25,244 nt of DNA, from positions 1-25,244 of the forward strand of contig CAZHOR010000023.1 in the NCBI GenBank assembly GCA_964534325.1, written 5' to 3'. The first letter of the stretch is position 1; the number at the start of each line of letters is the position of its first letter. The notes below the pieces were generated by a model. The model was not told where the DNA came from and did no database searches. It saw nothing but the letters and a program-made list of their open reading frames with translations. Of the stretch, positions 14,370-21,245 are shown piece by piece. This stretch comes from JdFR-22 sp964534325 (lineage in GTDB: Archaea > Halobacteriota > Archaeoglobi > Archaeoglobales > Archaeoglobaceae). The position numbers and the translations under genes were made by a program.

Positions 14370-15002
14370 ATGGGTTCGATGGATGGCGTGAACGTTTTTA
14401 ATGAATTTGCTGGTGATTATGACCGGTGGTTTGACCGTAACAGGCTGGTCTTCCAGTCAGAGGTCCAGGCTGTAAAGAAGTTCTTCCCTGATTCGTACAT
14501 AGGTCTGGAGATTGGTGTGGGAAGTGGGAGGTTCGCATCCATCTTCGGCTTAACGGGGATCGACCCTGCCATGTCGATGGTGAAGATAGCCAGGGACAGG
14601 GGAGTGGAGGTTCTGGTGGCCACTGCCGAAAAAATACCATTTAAAGACAGTTCATTTGATGTTGTGCTCATGGTAACGACCCTGTGCTTTCTGCAAGACC
14701 CCTTACAGGCATTAAAAGAGGTTGAACGCGTTCTCAAGCCCGTCGGAAGCATCATAATCGGGATGGTCCCGGGAGACAGTTCTTTGGGTAAGAAATATTC
14801 CAAGAGCGACAGCAAGTTCTACAGGCACGCAAATTTTTACAGAGTGGACCAGGTCCTAACGTGGCTTAAGGAATTGGGTTTCAATAACCTGAAGACCTGT
14901 CAGACCCTCTTCGACAATCCTAAAGAGCTGAAGGACGTTGAACCAGTTAGAGAGGGGCACGGAGAAGGGGGATTTGTGGTGGTCCACGGCCAAAAGCGTT
15001 AG
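14370..15002 (+). CDS. Class I SAM-dependent methyltransferase
   Basis: A 210-residue protein of the UbiE/Methyltransf_11 type. Motif I is LEIGVGSGR (46-54), the acidic residue binding the ribose is D65 (GIDPAMSM), and FDVVLMVTTLCFLQDP and LKEVERVLKPVGSIIIGM match motifs II and III. The substrate is unknown. It stands alone, with a GTGAGG sequence before the ATG, and converges on the Cys-rich protein gene at 15079. Confidence 0.88.
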   Translation: MGSMDGVNVFNEFAGDYDRWFDRNRLVFQSEVQAVKKFFPDSYIGLEIGVGSGRFASIFGLTGIDPAMSMVKIARDRGVEVLVATAEKIPFKDSSFDVVLMVTTLCFLQDPLQALKEVERVLKPVGSIIIGMVPGDSSLGKKYSKSDSKFYRHANFYRVDQVLTWLKELGFNNLKTCQTLFDNPKELKDVEPVREGHGEGGFVVVHGQKR

Positions 15003-15078
15003 TCTCGGGTAGTTTCAGGATAAAAGGCTCAGTTTCGATTTCAAATTACAAAAAAAGGAAATGAAAATGGATATCAGT

Positions 15079-15411
15079 TTATTTTCTTCGGCTGTATGCG
15101 TAACCTAAAACAGCCGGCAGTCCAATGGCTCCAGCTATAAGGCCCATTGACATCGAAGTGCTTTCACTTGTGCCATCACTACCTGCGCTTGCATCACTAT
15201 CTCCTTCACCGTTAGCATAGTTTTCTTCGCGGTATGGACATTGACATGGGTGGTTAGCACTTCCTTCATGGCGTGGGCAACTATCTACGTCGCAATCAAC
15301 ATTTGAATTGGCTCGTGGGCAGTCCTCGGGGTTCTGCACCCCACATGCCATTGCGGTACCTGTGGCCATCAGAAGCACTATTAGTGCAAAGAGTGCGATC
15401 ATCTTTTTCAC
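15079..15411 (-). CDS. Secreted Cys-rich small protein, C-terminally anchored (copy 1)
   Basis: 110 residues. The signal peptide (1-22, ...GTAMA) leaves C23 as the first mature residue. The mature head holds six cysteines (23, 31, 40, 45, 56, 58) in CPR/CPY motifs. An acidic Gly/Ser linker follows, then a C-terminal helix (MGLIAGAIGLPAVLGYAYSR) with RRK at the end, like an archaeal membrane or sorting anchor. The start is GTG 15411, set by GGAGGTGAT five bases upstream. A second copy lies at 18907-19242 with an identical Cys-rich head. No family recognised. A surface metal, metalloid or thiol-binding role is possible from the cysteines and neighbours. Confidence 0.75.
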   Translation of the reverse strand: MKKMIALFALIVLLMATGTAMACGVQNPEDCPRANSNVDCDVDSCPRHEGSANHPCQCPYREENYANGEGDSDASAGSDGTSESTSMSMGLIAGAIGLPAVLGYAYSRRK

Positions 15412-15457
15412 TTCATATCACCTCCGTTCCTCTCTATCCCCTTGTGAGTGGTTTATA

Positions 15458-15533
15458 TTTATTGTTTTGGTGTAACAGCGCAGGAATACGGTTTCAAATG
15501 ATGTAACAGTATTGTTTCAGAAAATGAAACTGA
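15458..15533 (-). promoter_or_regulatory. 76-bp upstream element of Cys-rich copy 1
   Basis: This matches 19286-19361 base for base over most of its 76 bp and has the same length. Shared parts are the AT-rich TATA region (TTTATT.TTTTGG), GTGTAAC, GATGTAACAGT and the inverted repeat GTTTCAGAAAATGAAAC (15514-15530). The surrounding non-coding DNA is not conserved. It probably contains the binding sites of a common regulator, perhaps the membrane HTH protein encoded next door. Confidence 0.6.
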
Positions 15534-15577
15534 CGAGAGAGCACTGCTATCCCGGATAATACCCTATCCGATATCCC

Positions 15578-16075
15578 TTATTCTTCCTTTACCAGCCAGT
15601 CAGCCAGCGAAATAATATTGGATTTCCCTGCGGACTCGATGTTCACCACATTCTTTTCGGATAGGCGGTAAACCAGCCGGTGAACCTTTACTTTATTGAA
15701 ACCGGTCTCCATGGATAAATCCTTTTGAGAAATGCTTCCTTTCTCTCTTAATACACGGACAATCTCCTGTTCATCCGGTAAAAGCACCCTGTAAACCGAA
15801 TCTACGGGCTGAGAGCCGACATTGATTTGTGTTCTCGTCTTCGTCTTAAGCATCATCAAGGACACCATCAAAACAATTGCCACCGGAAAGGACAGTTTGA
15901 AGAAGAAATGAGAAACACCATTTTGAGCAGAGTAGATATGATGACATCCGCCACCATTTAGAGAACAGTACAAGAACCACATAATATATGCGCCTGAAAC
16001 CAGAATGATAGAGATAAAAAAGATCTGCTCCATTGATAACCTGCTCACCGGGTTATACCTCGAAGTGCTTTCCAT
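15578..16075 (-). CDS. Membrane-bound winged-helix regulator
   Basis: 165 residues. Two membrane helices (about 17-36 and 57-77) flank a short outside loop with C44, H45 and H46 (C37 and H56 sit at its edges). The cytoplasmic part ends in a winged helix (about 98-162: DEQEIVRVLREKGSISQKDL, then NKVKVHRLVYRLSE). It is a one-component sensor-regulator like other archaeal membrane HTH proteins. The loop cysteine and histidines could sense metal or thiol state. An alternative start is M15 (16033), which has AGGT at better spacing than the SD next to M1. It lies just upstream of the Cys-rich copy 1 gene on the same strand and may control both copies. Confidence 0.72.
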   Translation of the reverse strand: MESTSRYNPVSRLSMEQIFFISIILVSGAYIMWFLYCSLNGGGCHHIYSAQNGVSHFFFKLSFPVAIVLMVSLMMLKTKTRTQINVGSQPVDSVYRVLLPDEQEIVRVLREKGSISQKDLSMETGFNKVKVHRLVYRLSEKNVVNIESAGKSNIISLADWLVKEE

Positions 16076-16168
16076 ACCTCATATTGGCAACTCTAAACTA
16101 ATATATTTTCTCTTCTCATTTTCTCCCTTAACTCCCACCAATTTAATAACTATTTTACCGATCATTCA

Positions 16169-16186
16169 GTCATAGCCGACTATGAC
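16169..16186. repeat. Inverted repeat with CATAG/CTATG arms
   Basis: GTCATAG-CCGA-CTATGAC, 7-bp arms, upstream of the membrane HTH gene. It shares the TCATAG...CTATGA ends with the larger repeat at 16316-16342. Confidence 0.45.
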
Positions 16187-16315
16187 ATCCTCTTTAAGGT
16201 TTTGCTCCTATTATCTGGCCACTACGAATTTTAAAGCTTTAGAACTCCGTTTAATTAGGAGAAGTTTCTCTAATCGGGTTTTTGTAAAACATTTATTCTC
16301 ATTAATAATTCTTTT

Positions 16316-16342
16316 TTCATAGTTATTATTAATAACTATGAA
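16316..16342. repeat. Long inverted repeat, 12-bp arms
   Basis: TTCATAGTTATT, a 3-nt ATT centre, then the exact reverse complement. It lies in the AT-rich gap between the 3' end of the TSUP gene (16514) and the membrane HTH gene. It may be an operator of the HTH gene or a hairpin after the TSUP gene. The 438-bp gap (16076-16513) otherwise holds only a 79-codon open frame without coding signs. Confidence 0.5.
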
Positions 16343-16513
16343 GACATTTAATTTTCCTGCCAGTACAGCTTGATTTACAGTTAAAGGAGGGAACAGATCG
16401 GACTTTAGTTGGACATAGTTATCAAAAATTAGGGAGATCAGGTTTCTCATAATGGAGAAATAAAAGTGATGCAGAATTTTAAGCCATCTTCAATATTTTT
16501 GGGTTGTTTGCTT

Positions 16514-17377
16514 TTACCACCAGTACTGGGTTATATACCTTGCTGCCAGCAGCAGTATCAGCACGCTCAGGAGGAGTCTTATCTTTATCTCTGGAACGAA
16601 TTTCTGGAATCTTGCTCCCGCATAGATCCCTGTCAAGCCCCCTACTCCCAGCAGGATCCCCAGCCTCAGGTCTGGTGGGTATCCCAGAGAGGTGAAACTT
16701 ACAATGCCTATCGCTGAAGCGACAAAGGTTCCCAGGAGATTCGCTCCGGCTACAGTATGAAGAGGTAGGCGGAAGAATGCCACCAGCAGGGGAGACATGA
16801 GGGCACCACCACCCACACCGTAGGCTCCCCCAACAATGCCGATGACAAATGAGGTGAGGAACATCAGCAGGGGAGAGAAAGAGTATTTTTCATCCCAGAA
16901 GTCGAATACGATCTTTTTGAAGCCGATATCCTCCACTTTAGTAACTCCTTTCACTCCCTTATGGGTTTTGACCTTCTCATCATACTTCTTTACCTTTTCC
17001 TCGGCTTTCACGGCGGACTTCAATAGCCTCAAACCTATGTAGAGGAGGACAACCCCTATGAACAGCTTGAAAGTCGCAGGATCAAGTAAATAAGTTACTC
17101 TCGCCACAGAGCCCAGATATATTCCGGGAACGTATCCGGCAATGATTATTGCAGCCAGAACCCACAGCATCCTGTTCTCTCTCCAGTACCTGTAAACACC
17201 GCTGGGGATGGCTACGACATTATAAAAGAAATTTGTAGCATTAACAGCAGGACTAACAAAACCCAAAACGCTGACCTGGAACGGAAGCAGCAAGAACGCT
17301 CCAGACACCCCAGCCTGAGAGGACAAGAAACCAATCACAAACGCCACAACCGGAACAATGATCAGGAACAGGTCCAT
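16514..17377 (-). CDS. TSUP (TauE/SafE) family membrane permease
   Basis: 287 residues with about eight membrane helices in two repeats, each opened by the family motif (GFLSSQAGVSGAFLLLPFQ near residue 16; GIVGGAYGVGGGALMSPLLV near 180). A charged cytoplasmic linker with many lysines (about 121-155) lies between them. Family members move sulfite, sulfonates, thiosulfate or other sulfur anions across the membrane. ATG 17377 follows GGAGGATAAG. A TATA-like TTTATATATTATA lies at about 17424-17438, so it has its own promoter. The neighbouring cupin and permease genes suggest sulfur- or metalloid-anion traffic. Confidence 0.85.
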   Translation of the reverse strand: MDLFLIIVPVVAFVIGFLSSQAGVSGAFLLLPFQVSVLGFVSPAVNATNFFYNVVAIPSGVYRYWRENRMLWVLAAIIIAGYVPGIYLGSVARVTYLLDPATFKLFIGVVLLYIGLRLLKSAVKAEEKVKKYDEKVKTHKGVKGVTKVEDIGFKKIVFDFWDEKYSFSPLLMFLTSFVIGIVGGAYGVGGGALMSPLLVAFFRLPLHTVAGANLLGTFVASAIGIVSFTSLGYPPDLRLGILLGVGGLTGIYAGARFQKFVPEIKIRLLLSVLILLLAARYITQYWW

Positions 17378-17423
17378 CTTATCCTCCTAAAAATCTTCCA
17401 ATTATAATAGATAAACATCATGT

Positions 17424-17438
17424 ATAATATATAAATTT
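17424..17438 (-). promoter_or_regulatory. TATA region of the TSUP gene
   Basis: Read on the minus strand, TTTATATATTATAC lies about 50 bp before the TSUP start codon. Confidence 0.45.
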
Positions 17439-17501
17439 TAGCTCTTATTAGAATTTGATTATACTCTTTAAGTAGAGATTTGATGCTAAAAGGTTCTTCT
17501 C

Positions 17502-17816
17502 TCATTCTCTGTCTATTTTTTGTATCTGTATCCCCATTATCTTGACCCCGTTCTCTGTTCTCATGGACATGGTCGCTGGCTCAGTGATTAGGCACTGTCC
17601 TTCCTTGAGCTCTGTCCTCTCTTCATTGACCCCCACCTGAGCGCTGCCTTCTACCACGTAGAAGATGACGTACGACTCCATCTCACATGAGGGGATCTCT
17701 TCACCGGGTGAGAGCTCCACAACCCTCATCCTGAACTCCTCAGCCCGGTAGAAGACGTTCTTATCCCTTTCCTCCAGCGGGTGAGCCTCCATCTCCTTCA
17801 GATCAAATACTTTCAT
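17502..17816 (-). CDS. Small cupin-domain protein
   Basis: A 104-residue single cupin barrel (MRVVELSPGEEIPSCEMESYVIFYVVEGSAQVGV, then LITEPATMSM). The usual HxH metal motif is not present; the first motif reads CEMES, so metal binding is uncertain. The start is placed at ATG 17816, because GGAGGTGA stands five bases upstream. An earlier in-frame ATG at 17843 would overlap the permease gene further. At 17816 the overlap with the permease gene is 14 bp. Likely an accessory or ligand-binding partner of the permease pair. Confidence 0.75.
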   Translation of the reverse strand: MKVFDLKEMEAHPLEERDKNVFYRAEEFRMRVVELSPGEEIPSCEMESYVIFYVVEGSAQVGVNEERTELKEGQCLITEPATMSMRTENGVKIMGIQIQKIDRE

Positions 17817-18342
17817 TGATTTCACCTCCATTCTTCCATTCAATAATTACCTCGATCAAGAAACCCATCAAGGATATGAACACCACAGTAAGGGCCAGCC
17901 TGGTCAACATAAAGCTGGGTCCCAGGAACTGGAGCTCTACCAGCTCTTGAGGGAGCTTTATACACGCCCACGCCGACAGAAATATGATGATACTGGAAAC
18001 CCGAGCCCCCTTCTGTATCAAGCTGGCGGCCAGAGGGAAAGCCACGTAGAGTGGTCCGGTGGGTAGAGAGCCGAAGAAAATGGAGAGAGCAACACCCTTA
18101 ACTCCCGAGCTCTTACCCAGATACTTCACCACCATATCCTTAGACACCCACACCGTGAACAGGCCCATCAAAACCATTACAGCGGGAAGGATGAATATCA
18201 TATCCAGGAAGTAATCCCAGGCAGTAAGGGCAACGTCATCCTGTCTTTCGGGGAAAATAATTACCAGAATTAGAGTGACAACCACCACCACACCCAAAAA
18301 GATACTATCCCTGATCATCCCGCTCTTCTGCTTCTGGTTCAC
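17803..18342 (-). CDS. Split COG0701/ArsP-like permease, second half
   Basis: 179 residues with five or so membrane helices. The motif GVKGVALSIFFGSLPTGPLYVAFPLAASLIQKGA is the conserved permease repeat of the COG0701 (DUF318, ArsP_1) family. Full-length relatives have two such repeats in one chain; here each is a separate gene. ArsP-type members export organoarsenicals, and others are tied to redox or metal stress. The GTG start overlaps the upstream half-gene stop by four bases (GTGA), which couples the two. Confidence 0.78.
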   Translation of the reverse strand: MNQKQKSGMIRDSIFLGVVVVVTLILVIIFPERQDDVALTAWDYFLDMIFILPAVMVLMGLFTVWVSKDMVVKYLGKSSGVKGVALSIFFGSLPTGPLYVAFPLAASLIQKGARVSSIIIFLSAWACIKLPQELVELQFLGPSFMLTRLALTVVFISLMGFLIEVIIEWKNGGEINESI

Positions 18343-18821
18343 AGTATCACCCCCATGAGAAGGGCGATGGTAATCGCCACAACGAAGCTTATCCCATTCC
18401 TCAACAACGCCATCTCCTTACCCAACTCCTTTATTTCCAGTGGGAGGGTAACGGTCCCGATCATGGTCAAAGTGGTGATGAACGCCGCCACCGCAGTAAC
18501 CGACGCACCAGCTTTCAACAGGGAGGACGCCAGAGGAAACGATATCAAGGCAGGAATATGAAGAACAGCTCCCACAACACCAACCACCAGTACACCTGCA
18601 AATCCTGACCGGTCACCTATGAACCGGGATATCTGTTCAGGAGGGACGAACCCCAGTATAAGACCTATGAGGACAACAATCGCCAGCACCATGGGAAAAA
18701 TACGAAAGAACGCGTTAACAGCTACCTTTAAGGCCTGTCCGGTCTTATCCCTGTCCTTGAGGACAGCGGCAATAAAACACACCAGCACAAAAGAATTAAT
18801 AAAAATTACAGTGAAGCTCAT
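18339..18821 (-). CDS. Split COG0701/ArsP-like permease, first half
   Basis: 160 residues, about four to five helices. The family repeat appears as GFAGVLVVGVVGAVLHIPALISFPLASSLLKAGAS, parallel to the motif in the partner gene. It probably forms a heterodimer with the 17803-18342 product to make one complete transporter. AGGAGTTGAAGT precedes the ATG. It lies 85 bp downstream of Cys-rich copy 2 on the same strand, so it may be read through from that promoter. Substrate not determined. Confidence 0.78.
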   Translation of the reverse strand: MSFTVIFINSFVLVCFIAAVLKDRDKTGQALKVAVNAFFRIFPMVLAIVVLIGLILGFVPPEQISRFIGDRSGFAGVLVVGVVGAVLHIPALISFPLASSLLKAGASVTAVAAFITTLTMIGTVTLPLEIKELGKEMALLRNGISFVVAITIALLMGVIL

Positions 18822-18906
18822 CTACTTCAACTCCTGTAAGCAACAAACCCCAGTAATACGAGAACACCGCCAGTTAACCCATCAAAAAAAGAAAATGAGT
18901 TTCAGA

Positions 18907-19242
18907 TTATCTTCTTCGGCTGTATGCGTAACCCAAAACAGCCGGCAGTCCAATGGCTCCCGCTATAAGACCCATTGACATTGTGGTTGCGGTTGTATTT
19001 GTGTCACTATCGGTGCTTGCGTTACTACTTCCTTCGCCTTTAGCATCAGGGTTTTCTTGGTGATACGGGCATTGACATGGGTGGTTAGCACTTCCTTCAT
19101 GGCGTGGGCAACTATCTACGTCGCAATCAACATTTGAATTGGCTCGTGGGCAGTCCTCGGGGTTCTGCACCCCACATGCCATTGCGGTACCTGTTAATGT
19201 TAATAGCGCTATTAGTGCTAAGAGCACAATAATCTTTTTCAC
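18907..19242 (-). CDS. Secreted Cys-rich small protein, C-terminally anchored (copy 2)
   Basis: 111 residues; paralogue of 15079-15411. The head from residue 21 to about 61 is identical, including all six cysteines. The signal peptide is close, the linker differs in sequence (GSSNASTDSDTNTTATT), and the anchor differs only at the last residue. At DNA level 125 bp (19070-19194 against 15239-15363) are identical with no silent change. The start is GTG 19242 with GAGGTGAT upstream, as in copy 1. It is the first gene of a minus-strand run leading into the split permease and cupin. Confidence 0.75.
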   Translation of the reverse strand: MKKIIVLLALIALLTLTGTAMACGVQNPEDCPRANSNVDCDVDSCPRHEGSANHPCQCPYHQENPDAKGEGSSNASTDSDTNTTATTMSMGLIAGAIGLPAVLGYAYSRRR

Positions 19243-19285
19243 TTCATATCACCTCTTTTCGAGTTTGTTGGTGAGATGCAATCTA

Positions 19286-19361
19286 TTTATTATTTTGGTG
19301 TAACTATTGCAGAAAACTGATTCAGATGATGTAACAGTTTTGTTTCAGAAAATGAAACTGA
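19286..19361 (-). promoter_or_regulatory. 76-bp upstream element of Cys-rich copy 2
   Basis: Second copy of the element at 15458-15533, with the same length and order of motifs: TTTATT.TTTTGG, GTGTAAC, GATGTAACAGT and the inverted repeat GTTTCAGAAAATGAAAC (19342-19358). It implies common control of both paralogues. Confidence 0.6.
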
Positions 19362-19440
19362 AAGTATAGGCGTCAACTCCCCCTATTCTTCATGGCTACA
19401 TGCACAAAAACATCATGGAGCCTGCTGACATTATATAAAT

Positions 19441-20568
19441 TCACTCGTATCTCAAAGCTTCTATCGGTTCAAGCTTTGATGCTATCCATGCCGGATACAT
19501 TCCCGCTAACACAGAAACTCCAACCCCCACAGCAAACCCTTGAAGTATGTAGTAGAGTGTGGAGATATCGAAGAGGTATTCGGCGCTTCCTAGCATCTGG
19601 AGGTTGACCATATAACCACCGAGGAAGCTCAAACAGCCTCCGACAACTCCTCCCAGGAGTCCCAGGATCAAAGCCTCTGTCATGAACACAATTAGTACCG
19701 CATGCCTGTGAGCTCCTATGGCCCTCATAACTCCTATCTCTCTGGTTCTTTCCACCGTCGATATGAGCATTATGTTCAATATGCTTACCCCAGCGACCAG
19801 GAGGGAAATGGCTGCGATGGCTGTTAGAAAACTGGCCATGGTTGCTGTGGTCTCCTCTATGCTGCTTACGATTGATTCCATCTTGAATATCCTCACCTTC
19901 TCTTCTCTACTGTTTATAGTGTTGGTCACCATGTTCTCGAAGGCATCAACGTTTTCCATTTTTTCTACTTTAACGATAACCTCACTGTAACCGTTGTCTG
20001 AAATTTGGTCAAAGGCGTCTTCTGCTGATACGAATATGGCTGAATCAGGGTTTATGTCAAACCTTCTTCCCTCTTCTTTGAGTATGCCTGTAACCCTGAA
20101 CTGGGAGCCATCAATACTTATTTTACTGCCAACTCTTAGATCCAGATCTTCTGCCAGGGTATACCCTATAACACATCCGCCTTTAAGCTTTATATTACCT
20201 TCATTCAACTCAAAAAAGCCCTGAAGATCCTCTTCACTGACCCCGTATAGGGTTACTCTGGCAGCCTCCTTTTTATACTCAAATCTGATGTTGTCCTGCT
20301 TAACGGGTATAACTTCTTCGGCGTAAGGCAGGGTCTTTATTCTGGTGATATCGGATTCCTCAATGTACTGGTAACCTTCGCGGGCATTGGCATTGATTAT
20401 AACTTCGTTGGAAAAATCCTCAAAATTTTCCATCACGCTTTTCTGCATGCTGTTACCAAATATGCCGATGGTCGCTATGGCCACCACACCGATTACTATC
20501 CCTATGATGGCCAGTACTGTTCTGGTCTTCGTTCTTGCCAGGTTTCTGGTGGCGAGATCAAGATACAT
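19441..20568 (-). CDS. MacB/FtsX-type ABC permease
   Basis: 375 residues. One N-terminal helix (about 17-38) is followed by a large extracytoplasmic MacB_PCD domain (about 40-245) and three C-terminal helices (about 250-365). The conserved coupling region is ERTREIGVMRAIGAHRHAV, and the end PAWIASKLEPIEALRYE is classic. Such permeases do not move substrate through the membrane; they transmit force to extracytoplasmic partners. It overlaps the ATPase gene by 11 bp and is the last gene of the operon. Confidence 0.88.
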   Translation of the reverse strand: MYLDLATRNLARTKTRTVLAIIGIVIGVVAIATIGIFGNSMQKSVMENFEDFSNEVIINANAREGYQYIEESDITRIKTLPYAEEVIPVKQDNIRFEYKKEAARVTLYGVSEEDLQGFFELNEGNIKLKGGCVIGYTLAEDLDLRVGSKISIDGSQFRVTGILKEEGRRFDINPDSAIFVSAEDAFDQISDNGYSEVIVKVEKMENVDAFENMVTNTINSREEKVRIFKMESIVSSIEETTATMASFLTAIAAISLLVAGVSILNIMLISTVERTREIGVMRAIGAHRHAVLIVFMTEALILGLLGGVVGGCLSFLGGYMVNLQMLGSAEYLFDISTLYYILQGFAVGVGVSVLAGMYPAWIASKLEPIEALRYE

Positions 20569-21238
20569 TCACTTCACCATCAATGATCCCCAAGGATCTG
20601 TCCGCAAACTCCGCATGGGATTGATCATGGGTGACCAGGATTACCGTAACCCCTTCCTGCTGGTTGAGGTCCCTGATTATCTTCATAACTGCCGTTCCCG
20701 TCTTGGAGTCCAGATTTCCGGTTGGCTCATCACATAATAGGATTGATGGCTTATTGGCCAGCGCTCTCGCTACAGCTACTCTCTGCTGCTGTCCACCGCT
20801 CATTTCTTGTGGCTTCCTGTGTATCTCCCTCTTCAGACCGACCAATCTCAAGAGCTCTTCAGCTCTCTTCAACCTCTTACGCTTGGAGATCCCCTTGAAG
20901 ATCATGGGGAGTTCAATGTTCTCTTTGGCGGTGAGGGTGGGAATCAAATTGTATTGCTGGAAGATGAAACCGATCTTATCTCTCCTGAGGTTGGTGAGCC
21001 TTCTTTCCGACATTCTGGTGACATTGATACCATCGATCAGCACATTCCCTTTGGTAGCTTTATCCAGACAGCCCAGGATACACAGGAGAGTAGATTTACC
21101 ACTACCAGAAGGGCCCATAATGGCTACATATTCTCCCTTGTATATGCTCATGTTAACGTCTCTAAGGGCGTGAACCTGATAGAACTTCGTCCTGTAGGTC
21201 TTCTGTACATTTGATAGCTGGATTATCTCTTCACTCAT
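20558..21238 (-). CDS. MacB/LolD-type ABC ATPase
   Basis: 226 residues from the preferred ATG 21238; an in-frame ATG at 21256 would add six residues. Walker A is GPSGSGKST (42-50), the signature MSGGQQQR (146-153) and Walker B ILLCDEPTG (166-174). It works with the FtsX-type permease downstream. Its start lies next to or inside the end of the surface-protein gene upstream, depending on the start chosen, which points to one transcript. Confidence 0.9.
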   Translation of the reverse strand: MSEEIIQLSNVQKTYRTKFYQVHALRDVNMSIYKGEYVAIMGPSGSGKSTLLCILGCLDKATKGNVLIDGINVTRMSERRLTNLRRDKIGFIFQQYNLIPTLTAKENIELPMIFKGISKRKRLKRAEELLRLVGLKREIHRKPQEMSGGQQQRVAVARALANKPSILLCDEPTGNLDSKTGTAVMKIIRDLNQQEGVTVILVTHDQSHAEFADRSLGIIDGEVNVS

Positions 21239-21245
21239 GTGATCT

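Noticed and set aside
16211..16450. 79-codon minus-strand open frame
   Set aside because: It is AT-driven, has no ribosome site, covers the long inverted repeat, and does not look like a natural protein.
18827..18904. Minus-strand open frame ending DGLTGGVLVLLGFVAYRS, like the C-terminal anchor of the Cys-rich proteins
   Set aside because: It has no start codon in frame and no ribosome site. It may be the decayed end of a third copy, but 18 residues of hydrophobic sequence are too little to claim it.
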